Origin: Carallia brachiata
Lineage: Eukaryota; Streptophyta; Magnoliopsida; Malpighiales; Rhizophoraceae
Reading direction: 5' to 3'
DNA length: 64,000 nucleotides
NCBI GenBank assembly: GCA_021464245.1
Contig: JADCRB010000034.1
Coordinates: forward strand, 1,116,001 to 1,180,000
Of the stretch, positions 13,454 through 23,869 are shown piece by piece. A program made the position numbers and the translations under genes. Under the pieces are notes generated by a model. That model saw only the letters and a list, made by a program, of their open reading frames with translations, was not told where the DNA came from and did no database searches. The first letter of the stretch is position 1; each line of letters starts with the position of its first letter.

Positions 13454-14129
13454 CATAGTTTTAAAAATTAGATCGGATTGACTGGTCGGACCGAAAAATT
13501 GGTGAACCGGAGGTCAGACCGGTTCAATTTTCTGATAAAACCGGAATAGGAAATGAATCGTCCGAAAATCGGTGAACCGGTCAGTCGAACCGAAAAATCG
13601 GTGAACCGATAGGTCGGACCGAAAAACCGGTAACTCCAAAACCGATAAACCGGCTGGTGGGACCGGTGAACCGGTAACCAGGTCACTTGAATCAAAACGA
13701 CGTCGTTTTATTTATTTTTTTGGATTAAAAATGAGAATAAATAACACTTATTTATATTAATGAAAAATGTAATATTTTTGAATTATATATTGAATTTATG
13801 ATATTTATTTTTAGATATGAATATTCGATTAATAATTCTATAATATTTTATTTTTGATATTTACAATTTATTAATTTATTTAATTAAAAAATTATCATAA
13901 ATATATTGTATTTTAATTTTATTTTAAATTTAAGTAGATTCATATTCTATTTTTTTATGATTATACGTATTATTTGTTATTAAAAAATAAAAAATTATAA
14001 GTATTAATTATTATTTTATCAAATCAGAATTGACCCGCCGGTTCAACCGCCGGTTTTCCGATTAAACCGCTAAACCACTAACACAATCTTCTCACCGATT
14101 TAATAATCGGTCTGATTTTTAAAACTATG
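13454..14129. mobile_element. Non-autonomous hAT-like inverted-repeat element with 8-bp target-site duplication
   Basis: The 676-bp element starts CATAGTTTTAAAAATTAGA and ends with the near-perfect inverse (TCTGATTTTTAAAACTATG). Both ends are rich in CCGGTT/AACCGG words and the middle is AT-rich. It is flanked by GTGTTACT at 13446-13453 and again at 14130-14137. An 8-bp duplication fits the hAT superfamily; I cannot name the family. No transposase is encoded. Confidence 0.85.
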
Positions 14130-14334
14130 GTGTTACTACTTTTCGCTCTTGTTAACATTTTTTCCTGCCCAAAAAATTGTTTATTGTGTATAACTTGTTA
14201 CATTTTAGGAGATGTTATGTGCTTTACTACTGCAGTTGTGCCCCTCAAAGTTCGGGAAGTGCTTCAAAGAATTTTGGGCGGTGTTCTTCCACTTTGTAGA
14301 GAGTACAAAAGCTAGCTAAAAAGGAGATGTTTGA

Positions 14335-15790
14335 ATGAGACGGCATCACCTTGGGGTTGTCCTTTTAGGATATTATTTGTTTCCTATGGCATTTGTGGGA
14401 TAACAGAAGTAAGCGCCTCTTTACTGGCTAAGTGGTAACACCTAGTGACGAATTCAGAAGAATTTTTGGGAGAGGACAAATTTTATATTTATATAAAAGT
14501 TGAAACATAAAAATACCTTATTGATTAAATTAAATAATAAAAATTATATTTGTATTTTGTTATCTTTCTAATTTTCAATAAATAAATATAATTTTTTCTG
14601 TGTAAGTAAATATTCAATCATTAAGTCATTTATTTCTAACATAATTACACAATGCATTTGTTATGTTATTTCTCATAAGTCAATTTTTTTATTTTATTTA
14701 TTTTAAACAATAACTTTAAAGTCAATTTTACAAATAAAGACACATTAAAAAATATAACGTGTGTAAGAGAATTTGTTCTTATTTATCATCTGTTGCTAAT
14801 AATTTTTTTTATTAAAAGATATAAAAAAATTTCTAAAAAGACAGTATAAAATGTAAAAAATTTATTTAAACAATTAATAAAAAAATAATTGCATATCTAG
14901 GTAAAACCGTAGAAGACAAAAAAAAAAAAAAGGCATTTTAAAGCCAAAAAAAAAAAAAACCGGAAGAGAAAAAAACAAAGGCGTGTGTTTAAGGAGGTAA
15001 AAAGAATTAAAGAAAGCATTGGCGGAATCCCATTTAATAAAAAAGACAACAGCGAAACAGCGTTTCAGAGGAAAAAAGAAATAGAATCAAACCTTGAACA
15101 AGCGAGGGGGGCAAAATGGCGTAGCCAACTTGACTATACCTCGGCTAGTAGTTTGTTATCTATGGAATTAATAATGTATTAGAAAAATCTTTGGTCCTTA
15201 ATTAGATCCGTCCTTGGTAACACCTATAGTGCTAGTTGCAATTGTACGAAAAAAGGCTGCTAAGTATTATGAATTTTGGAGCTCAAGTAGAATCTCATGC
15301 TTGGTAACATTTAAGCAGCATGGGAGTGAACTAATTTGGTCTCCAGACTCATCTCATGTGAAAATAAATGTTGATGATTGTGCTAAGGGGTCTCCCAAGT
15401 TGTCAGGTTTTAGTGGCATCGCTAGAGACGCTTGTGGGTGACGGGTTTTTGGCTTTTCCAACTTCTGTGGCCTTTCTATTGCCATTGGAGCTGAACTGAG
15501 AGGCGTTGTTATCGCATTGCAGTGTGCTTGGATAGAGGTTGGCGTAAAGAAGTTGTAGAAACAGATTCACTTTTACCACTACAGAAGATTGGCACGAAGG
15601 ATTGGGAGTTAGATTTGCATAGATCAACATTGCATCTTTCTTGGGATCATCGTCTCTAACATACTTTACGTGAAGGAAATTTTTGTACGAATTTTTCTGC
15701 CAATCTCAAAGTATCTAGCGAAAAGTCTCTCAAGATTTGAGAAGCTCCGTTCCTTAGCATTCATAATATTTGCAAATGTGATTGGTGTTG
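14335..15790 (+). pseudogene. LINE relic: RNase H-like C-terminus, split by a later insertion
   Basis: At 14363-14455 a plus-strand frame reads like the segment before RNase H in plant L1 LINEs (FLWHLWDNRSKRLF). After the inserted element, 15330-15445 reads HVKINVDDCAKGSPKLSG then FSGIARDACG. Further frames give IAIGAELRGVVIALQCAW, an ETDS-like region, and FVRIFLPISKYLAK. This order matches the plant LINE RNase H domain, but several frameshifts and stops break it. Compare the intact version in the LINE at 57488-57960 (minus). The 5' part of the LINE is missing. It lies between the left duplicated segment and the bHLH 3'-end relic. Confidence 0.75.
14445..15214. mobile_element. Non-autonomous DNA element inserted in the LINE relic
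   Basis: TGGTAACACCTA occurs at 14433-14444 and again at 15215-15226, bracketing about 770 bp that interrupts the LINE relic reading. The ends are loosely inverse (AGTGACGAATTC at the left, and AAGGACGGATCT as the inverse of the right end), as in Mutator-like or hAT-type miniature elements. If the duplication is the 9-bp GGTAACACC, Mutator-like fits best. The interior is AT-rich with A-runs at about 14921-14933 and 14947-14959, and no transposase. Confidence 0.65.
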
Positions 15791-15879
15791 CTCTACCGTG
15801 GAAAAAATAATTTGCTTTATTTTGTGCATTTATTCTTTCTTTCATAACTTCTTTGCTGGCATCAATGTATATATAATAG

Positions 15880-16040
15880 TTAATTAATTAATATCTTAAT
15901 ACACAAAATGTGCTATTATATATGTAAGATATACATCTGCTACAAATTAAGTGCCCAAATTTACATCATCATCTGAACTAGCAAGCATCGAGGTTTCGAT
16001 TAATACATTAAGATATATATCTTGAGGTTTCGATTAATAC
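15880..16040 (-). pseudogene. Duplicated 3' end of the bHLH gene
   Basis: This matches 18240-18425, the 3' UTR and last codons of the bHLH gene. Shared blocks are 'gttaattaattaata', 'gtgctattatatatgta', 'aagtgcccaaatttacat', 'catctgaactag' (18370: catctaaactag) and 'cgattaatacattagtg' (18410: tgattaatacattagtg). Homology stops just inside the last exon, where the next duplicated unit starts at about 16055. Confidence 0.75.
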
Positions 16041-16054
16041 ATTAGTGGTTTTTT

Positions 16055-18190
16055 TTTTTCTTGCAATTAGTCTAATAACGTTGAACTTTTCTGTTGGATA
16101 TTCTGATGCTCAAAGCCCCACGAAGTAGACCACCGCGTAAACGCCTAATGAAGATTGGTATATGAATAAAAATATGTTAAAATTTATCTAAAAAGTAGAT
16201 CTCCCACCAAAAGATTGGAGGAAAAAAGAAAAAAAAAAAAAAACAAAAGAGTCTCGCCTTGAGGTAATTGTTGGGCATTCTGTCGTTCTTTAAGCAGGCC
16301 TGTTTAGGCCCAACGGAGCAAAGCAATATGATCCCAGTGACGCCAGCGGTCTACATTCTCTACTTTGCAGGCCTATCTAGGCCCGATTAGCCCATTAAAT
16401 ACCTGCGAAGATGCATAGTTGGGCTCATTCCAATGGTTTTTTTTTTTTAATACTGCAGGTATCTTAATAGGCCCTTTAGATGAATGTAGTGGCCCAAAAA
16501 GTAGCAAGCTTATTCCTTTCTTTTTATTTGTTTTTTTTTTTTCGCGTTTGTTTTTTGGGTGCTTGAAATTTGTTATATGAGTCGAAGTTACTAATTTGAA
16601 GGGCTACTACGGGAAACCTCAGGTTTAGACTATTTTAAAAAAATTCTTAAAAAGACCAATCTAAGTTTTTTTTTTTTTTTTTTTGAAAAAATTCTTAAAA
16701 AGACCAATCTAAGTTAACAAAGAGTTAGCTCGTTTTGTACTGGAAGAATCATCAATAGTCCAGGCCTGTACAAAAACAAGTAATCCAGGCCCAAGAAAGT
16801 CTTCGCCTTGATGTTTAGCTTTGTCTTTTGTACCAGTAGTCAAGGCTTCTTTTTTATTCTTATTTTTATTTTATTATACAGGTCTAAGCTAAGGCCTATA
16901 GCTACAAGGAAGAATTTTCGCATATAAGCACAACTGGAATTTTAGGAAAATAAAATGAGCAATTTTTTTGGTTGAATATTGCGGCCAATCCAATATTATC
17001 CACATAAGCAGCATGCTGTTTTTATGTTGTAACAACAGATTAAGCCCAAACGTAAATTTTCTCATCACATACATTAGCCCTAAACTTTGCCAATCCGAGT
17101 TGATTTTTCAGCAGTAAGCCCATCTGAAATCTAATGTCACAGGAACATTTTATATTAGAAATATACTCAAGATCAAAAAAAAAAAAAAAGAAATATACCG
17201 AGACTTTTTTTTTTCCTTAAGTTTTAAGGGAGGGTCAGAAAGTCTATATTACAACTAAAGAAGGGAGAATTTAGAAGATATAAAGTCGAACTTGTGACTT
17301 CCTTCTTAAAAATAATGCCAATGAACTAATTATTTTAAGTAACCAGTTAATACCAAGACTCATATTCAAACTCTTTTTTTTTTCTTTTTCCTATAATAGA
17401 TTTGATATCTTGTGCCCATCAACGGGTTTTGCATACCGTATGTAGGCCTATATGGGCCCTCTAATTATGGATGCGTGACTGGAAAATCAGCCCATTTACA
17501 ATAAGGACGAACAAGCGTTCTTCTTCGGGCCTCATTGGGCCCATCTAATGGTTTCTTCTAAGACCTGAGGTATGTTTCCAGGCTTTGCTAATCATAAGGC
17601 CCAGTACTTATAGGACCAGTGCCCATAGTACCAAACGAGCCGTGGTATTACCCTGGCCTGTAGAGCGAAACCTACTAGTTTTCTTCTGACTAACAAAAAA
17701 AGAGAAAATGTAAACAAAAAAATTAAAAAAAAGAGAAAATTATTGCGGCACGTTATGTTTTAGTAGTAAGAGTTCGAATATGCCAATCATAGATCTTAGG
17801 TTCGAACCTTACTAAAGCATATGGTAAGACTAAATTAATGCTATCACTAAAGTACCGTGCTTGCTGTAACTATTCAGACTTACAGCTTAGTAGTAAGAGT
17901 TCGAATATGGCAATCATAGATCTTAAGTTCGAACCTTACTAAAGCATATGGTAAGACTAAATTAATGCTATCACTAAAGTACCGTGCTTGCTGTAACTAC
18001 TCAGACTTACAGCACTATTATGATAAACTAACGCAATACTCCCCAACAAAGATGTTGGGGCGCCACTCCCCATTTTCTCATTTTCTTAAATAAAAATAAA
18101 ATACTAGTTTTCTCTTTCGTTATTTTTTTCCTTGCCCAAAATATTTTATTGGGTATAAACTTGATACATTTTATAAGATGTTATAGAGCA
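16055..18190. repeat. Right copy of the tandemly duplicated bHLH 3'-flank segment
   Basis: This copy is collinear with 11190-14240 and lies directly downstream of the functional bHLH locus. It lacks the minisatellite and the hAT-like element. It has its own changes: a block of about 450 bp at 16440-16890 with a short direct repeat ('attcttaaaaagaccaatct' twice) and the 127-bp tandem repeat. Confidence 0.8.
17758..18013 (+). repeat. 127-bp unit repeated twice in tandem
   Basis: 'tagtagtaagagttcgaata' begins at 17761 and at 17888, and the two units are almost identical. The unit contains AGGTTCGAACCT, which resembles an RNA polymerase III B box, and GTAGTAAGAG, which resembles an A box. This suggests a tRNA-derived SINE fragment, but no cloverleaf or tail is evident. 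Confidence 0.85.
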
Positions 18191-18412
18191 ACCCAATTTT
18201 GGATTTTTTTAAAGAAATTCTTATTGACAACAACAACAAATATGATAGTTAATTAATTAATACACTAATTCCCAAAAACGTGCTATTATATATGTACGAT
18301 TCATCTTTTTTTTTTAAATTTTTTTTGGACAAAATCCACTACAAGTTAAGTGCCCAAATTTACATGATCATCTAAACTAGTGAGCAATAGTTACAATATA
18401 TATCAGTTTTGA

Positions 18413-19768
18413 TTAATACATTAGTGCCTCTCTCATCTCATATAAGGACACAAGCTTCTCACTCAAGGCCTTATAGTCCGCTACACAAATTCCCTCTTCC
18501 ACCTGTAAAATCCAAAAAGTTGAAAAGAAAATAATAATAATAACGTCATAAATTGTAAGAAAGAAAAAATGAATCCTAGATCGAGGAAAAAAATCTAAGA
18601 TGAGCAAAGAAATCAATGGGGCACCTGAAAATGCAGATTGTGGAAGACCCTATCGCCAAAGGACTCAAAGGAGGAAGCATTGATTATAGAAAGGCCATCT
18701 TCTTCCAAACTGATGCAGATTTCTGACAGCAACGGACATGTACGTGCCTTTGAACTAGAAACTTGAATAGCAAGTTCTCTGTCGCTAAGCCGATGGACTG
18801 ACACTGCTGTTAAATAACCATTCTCTGTCCATTTTCTATGATTTTCTTCCTGAATTATAAGATCATCTTGCTAGATATCTTAGCTAAAAGCTCCTCTTTC
18901 TTGTGAATCAGCTTCTCTACTTGCTGCTGTAGTTCTGGTACGTACTTGACCACGCGGGAAACTGTAGCTGGTATGCTTAACGTTTTCTGTAACAACACCT
19001 CATAATATTTAGAACATTGCAAACTTATAGCAATTATGTTCTATCCTCAAATTATGACAACCGAAAATGTTATAGCTTATTGTCCACAAAATACAAAACT
19101 TGGGAGTGAGATTTGAGGTTCTGACACGAAATTTTATATAGTTGTCTTTCCTCGATTCAACTGGACCAAAAAAATTGTTAAATTTAGCGGTGATATATAG
19201 ATAAAATAAGTAATTTGTAGATAGAGAATAAACTTATTGGATAAATTGTTACTTTCATGCTTGCCCTCCAGAATTAAAGTCCGCATTTCCGTAGAAATTT
19301 GAGGGAGCAGGAGTTTAAATCATGTCCCTTGCCATGCTAAACCAGATTATTCTTGAATAAATTGGTCAAAACCAAAATTTGCAAGTAAATTATGCTAAAT
19401 TATATGAAAATGCCTTGAAAATCCTGGCCAATTAAGGAGAGAGGGGAGGTTACCGTCTGATCCGATCCCGGAAGTAAAGAACGGAGGGAAGAGTACAAAC
19501 TATTGACCTTCTTGCGGCGATCACGTTCACTAGCATTGTGATTAAGCTTCTTAACCACATCGAGGTCACAACTATTTTCAGTGAAAGAAGTGGAGCGATG
19601 AAAGTTGACTTCTTCTGGCTGAGATGTTGTTGGAGGGAAATAGCAAGGGAATGATTCTGGAGTACTTCCAATTTCTATGGAAGTGGTGTAGTTCTGGTCA
19701 CGGCTGATGGGGTCCTCCAGGGGCCATCCAAATGATGAAAACATAGGTGAAGAAGACAAAGCTAGCAT
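18413..19768 (-). CDS. Subgroup Ib bHLH transcription factor (ORG2/ORG3, bHLH38/39/100/101 type), with a one-base gap in exon 2
   Basis: Exons: 19768-19454, 18986-18625, 18502-18413. Exon 1 gives 105 residues and ends in a basic region [20 protein letters not shown] (residues 76-95) with the His/Asn, Glu and Arg residues that contact an E-box. Exon 2 opens with [19 protein letters not shown], helix 2 and the leucine-rich extension typical of subgroup Ib. Exon 3 encodes [17 protein letters not shown] and ends LMY. In Arabidopsis this group pairs with FIT to switch on iron uptake. Exon 2 is 362 nt: the frame runs into a stop after KISSKMIL, while the next frame continues with [17 protein letters not shown] and [19 protein letters not shown]. 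One missing base near 18868-18875 explains it; restored length would be about 255 aa. It may be non-functional or a sequence error. A TATA box and G-boxes lie upstream. Confidence 0.85.
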
Positions 19769-19822
19769 TTCTGAGCTGTTTGTGCTTCAGTTTTTGCTGA
19801 GTAAGTGACCTGATCACGACTT

Positions 19823-19832
19823 GTATATATAG
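19823..19832 (-). promoter_or_regulatory. TATA box of the bHLH gene
   Basis: The minus strand reads TATATATA about 55-65 bases before the ATG at 19768, a normal plant spacing with a short leader. Confidence 0.5.
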
Positions 19833-20694
19833 TATATTGTTTTATCTAGAAATCCCATCGCATACCCTTCGTCATTCATTCAATTTAAAATATGAGCGTG
19901 CGTATATAACAAGTACTTTAACGGATTACATTAATTTAATATCTAATAATTAATGCATACAAAGTAAGGTTTACATAACTATTAACCAATGCTACCACGT
20001 TAGGCACACAAAGGGAAGGATCACTAAGAAACTTGTCAATAGAAATTTATCCCTGATATAGAGAAACTGAACGTATATTTTCTGTTCTTTTTGTGTATTA
20101 AGTTATCCTATAGATTAGGTAATTGAGAATAGTTCTGCCTTATCAATATTAAGTTTCTTTTACCTTAATTGTTCAATCGTAAGATATTTAATGTGAATTT
20201 TTAAATTTTAACTACTAAAATATTCTATTAAGGACAAAAAAAATAAATATAAACATCACTAAAATTTTTTCAGGAAACTTCACCAAAATTCTTAAATTTT
20301 ATAATAACACTAAGTTTACGTAGCATTTGATTTTAAAAAAATAAAAGTAAAATCACAAAAAAAAACTCATTGTCACATTAAAAAAAAATCAATTTGTGAA
20401 GAATTACAAAAAAAAAAAAGTTTCGCACTATATATCATTGTTGGACAAAAATCTATATTGAAGTTACAATATTAGAAACAAGTGGGTTCCGTAATTAATC
20501 AGCTATGTTTCAAATCTAATTAAACAAGTGAGTAAGAGATGCTAATTTTGCCATTATTTATCTATTATCCATTTTTTTTTTTTTTTTGGTTTTAATCTAT
20601 TATCCATTTATCCCAGGTAGAAGAAGCGTTTTTTTAAAGTACCGTGTGTTGCGCCTGGCATGCACTCGCCTTGAGCTGTTTTGCGTTTGGGAGG

Positions 20695-20800
20695 CACGTG
20701 CTCGGTGAAAATGGAAGGCATGTGCACGTGGATGAACAGCCATGTCACGTGTTTAACTCGCTTGGTTGCCATTCCCTACCCACCCAAGATTTCCTACGTG
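20695..20800. promoter_or_regulatory. G-box cluster upstream of the bHLH gene
   Basis: Perfect CACGTG hexamers lie at 20695-20700, 20725-20730 and 20746-20751, and a TACGTG at 20795-20800. A further CACGTG is at 21360-21365. The cluster sits 0.9-1.0 kb before the bHLH ATG in an otherwise AT-rich promoter. In Arabidopsis, subgroup IVb/IVc bHLH factors (URI, ILR3 and relatives) bind such sites in Ib bHLH promoters under iron deficiency. A role here is inferred. Confidence 0.55.
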
Positions 20801-20899
20801 GATTTTTATTATATTGTATAATTAATAAAACATTAATATTGGCTCAACCTTCTGACTGGAAGGGGGGCCGATTAACATGTAATCAAATGGAATAATTAA

Positions 20900-22200
20900 A
20901 CCTTTGGATCCGAATATCTACATTCTAGTCAGACAAACCATGACAAATACAAGTGTATCACAAACAACCGAAATTTTTATGACTACATTATTTTTGTCTT
21001 CAATATAAAAAATTTCGAATTCAAATTACAATTGAATTCAATTAATTAAAAAAATTATCTATTATTTTTTTATTCGAAAGATCAGTTACACACAGTTAAA
21101 AAGCGTGGGATAAGCAGTCAGCCCCAAGATAGGTTAAACGTTTAGGTTTAAAAATGTGATTCTATTATCTGGAAGGAACGGTAATAACACTCAATTCTCG
21201 GCTAATCAGTAATCACGGTTTGATATGCCACTTTTGACGGCATGAAAGAAAGATTCAGCCAAATACTTCCAGGGTCGCGGATAGCAGACAACAGTTGCCG
21301 GACTTTCATCGTCACGTCGAGAGGGCAAATAAATGTAATGTAGCCCACTGACAGCCTGCCACGTGGGGTTTCCGATTGGATGACTAATTTTGCTGACACT
21401 TTAGACTGGGGTCTTCATCTGATAGCAGTGCCTCCCAACAGTATATTGCTCTTACTACAACATGATATTATTGGGGTCCAATAGTCCCTGTAATTTGATT
21501 GTGTAAGACTTTCATCCTTTTAGCCCTATGGTTTCCTTATGTAACAAAAAAAAAAAAATGAAGTTGAACTAAATCTAATTGACCTTACTAACTTCAACTC
21601 TAATACGAAAAATATACGTGAACACGTTTAAGCAGAAATGTGGTGAGTATGTAGAAATTTAGATTATTAAATTATAAAAAATATATTAAATTTGAAAAAA
21701 AATAGATAAACTATTGAATCTCGTTATATTTACTGTCTATTTTTTACGTGTCCACTTAAATATTGTTATGTAACAGTAGTTCTCTTTAAAATAAATAAAT
21801 CGAGAATGAAAATTGGCTTCCCAAGAATTGGAGAGATGGTTAATATGGAACTTGCTAGTTGCTGCTAGCATATTGATTCTTGACTTGTTAGATTAAAATC
21901 CTTATTTATCCACAAACCATCCTCAGAATTATTCTCCATTTAGTAGATTATGCATAGGAAGTTCAACAGAAGTGCTAATCTTGGAATTAGTAACGGAGTG
22001 GCATGATATCAATGGGAACTCGACTAAATGGGTCCTTTCTTTCGGGAATGAACCATGTTATTTCCCAGAAGAGTCGGACAAAATCTTTGACCAGTCGACG
22101 AGGCTTAAATACTGCACCATTTGCATATGCACCAAATTTCAGACATGTCTTGTAGAATTCTAGTATTGTTTCTGGTCGCAGGGCTAGCAGCCTGTGATCA
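20900..22200. other. Intergenic DNA between the bHLH promoter and the lectin relic
   Basis: An isolated CACGTG is at 21360. A minus-strand open frame at 21987-22214 has no recognisable family. I see nothing else that can be supported. Confidence 0.5.
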
Positions 22201-22204
22201 CAAT

Positions 22205-22990
22205 CAAGATTCATATTTTCCAGGCAATTGAAACTCGATGGCGTAGCCGGGATCGATCAAAATGGTGTTGTAATCGGTCAATGCCACCACAACCAGAGAG
22301 CATAAAGGTCAAATTTTCTACTCCCTACCCTTCCAATTCAAGGATTCAGACACCACTAGTTTCTCCTTCTCCACCACCTTTGTTTTCTCCTCAAATTTCG
22401 TATTCCCAGTAATTCGCAGAGATGGAATTTCTTTCTTCATCACCCCCACAAAGCCACTCCCTAACGTCAAAATTGATCCTGTGCTGGAATATGCATCCAC
22501 CAGCATCTTTTCCATTGGACTTGGCACCAAGATGGAATTTAGTCATGGGCACATAGATACAAATGACACCCACTTGGAGTTCAAAATCAATGAAGCAACT
22601 TTTATCAAATACTCTCCATTGGGTTATTTCAGTGAGATGGATGGAGAATTGCAGAAACTAGACCTCACAAGTGAAGAACCAATGCAAGTGTGGTTTGAAT
22701 ATATGATGGCCGAGAGAAAGAGCTAAGCGTAACATTGTCTCCACTAAGCGTTACAAAACCAAGTCGCCCTCTGTTGTCTATACCACAGGATCTGAAGCCG
22801 CTGATGTCCAGGGACACGTTCGTTGGCATCTCCACTTACAGTTAGCCTCAAGCAAGTCCGACTAATCATTATATCTTGGCGTTGGAGTTTCAAGGTCAAT
22901 GGTCAAGCGCAAGAATTTGATCGTTCACTGGTAGCAAAGTTTATTCCCAATGAGAAAAGCTCCCTCCGTATCAGAGATGGAAAGTCATCA
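22205..22990 (+). pseudogene. L-type lectin receptor kinase relic (lectin domain only)
   Basis: Successive plus-strand frames spell the legume-lectin ectodomain of LecRKs. These are FIFSRQLKLDGVAGIDQNG (22207 on), a KFSTPYP-like strand, SFSFSTTFVFSSNFVFPV and RRDGISFFITPTKPLPN (22355-22460). They are followed by THLEFKINEA (22565), GELQKLDLTSEEPMQVWFEY (22640-22700) and SWRWSFKVNGQAQEFD (22876-22923). A stop near 22300 and at least three frame changes (about 22340, 22500-22560, 22700) break it. No transmembrane segment or kinase domain follows. Intact LecRKs are single-exon proteins of about 650 residues that sense extracellular ligands at the plasma membrane. This is a truncated dead copy. 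Confidence 0.8.
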
Positions 22991-23869
22991 AACGCGAACC
23001 TGTGTGCTCTTCTCCTGGAAATTTGTCAGCATTCTCTGCAAATTCAACTGTGCAGCACACAAGACAGAGTGCAGGCCGCTCAAGATTAAGGGGCAGAGTA
23101 TGGGCAACGAAGTTTTGTAACAACGGACAAGGTGACATATTCACCGATAGAGACGGCCACAAATGGATTCCTCGTTGCTCTAATATTTATTTATCTGGGT
23201 CAGATCAAAAAGCCCAGCAACGTGAATTCCAAGTCGCTCAAAAAACACAGGAAATAATGAAGAGTTTCGGCGTACATCTTTACGCATCTGTCTTCTTTTT
23301 TTTTTTTTTTTTTTTTCTACAAGTCCTCACGTATTTTGATTTCAACGACAAACATCAATCGCTGAATCTAGCAAGTAATTCTCATACTAAGGTCTATCGG
23401 AAGCCAGCCGGCAATTTTCGAAATGCTTTCCATAGAACTTTATATGGGAGAAAATAATTTAACCATGCTGTTACCTGAAACTAGACTTTGGTCGCAGTTT
23501 TGTGCACAGTACCCTCTCTCTACGAAGAACTCTCTCCAAAAGAATAAGATATGTTCAGGCCAATAAAGAAATAAATAAATAAGCAGAAGATCGACATACA
23601 AAACAAGGACCGCGTGCCACGAGAATAACAATCATCCCTGACACACGGAATAGAAGGGAAAAGCTAGACTGAGCGCTCGGTGATCGGTGGCTCTACGTTC
23701 TTTTTTCCTCTTTTTTTTTTTTCTTGATTCGGCAGAAAGAAGCTCTACGCTCTTTTGAACGTTATGATTGTAAGCGACTCATCCAGCTAGCAAGGACGAA
23801 ATTTCCGCGGCCCGGCTTTGCCTGCTTCTGCAGATTTTCATTATAGAAGATACAACGAGGTAACTGCTG
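22991..23869. other. Intergenic, nothing recognised
   Basis: A plus-strand frame extends to about 23457 through a T-run at 23298-23317. Its product resembles no family I know. Confidence 0.5.

Larger units (their letters stand above)
11190..14240. repeat. Left copy of a tandemly duplicated bHLH 3'-flank segment (with insertions)
   Basis: Blocks here recur in the same order at 16055-18190. Examples are the 'attagtctaataac..ttgaa' start (11200 and 16070), 'gtctcgccttgagg' (11613 and 16252), 'gaattttcgcatat' (11839 and 16912), 'taacaacagattaagccca' (12016 and 17030), the 'ggccctct' block (12880 and 17453) and 'cctgcccaaaa' (14164 and 18130). This copy additionally holds the minisatellite at 12110-12800 and the inverted-repeat element at 13454-14129. 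No protein is encoded. A run of RGCCCA/TGGGCY motifs is preserved in both copies. Confidence 0.8.

Noticed and set aside
17758..18013. tRNA gene
   Set aside because: It has B-box-like AGGTTCGAACCT but no acceptor or anticodon stem pairs around it.
20644..20895. 83-codon open frame
   Set aside because: It overlaps the G-box-rich bHLH promoter and resembles no protein.
21987..22214. Minus-strand 75-codon frame beside the lectin relic
   Set aside because: Transposon-like in feel, but I cannot match it to any family.
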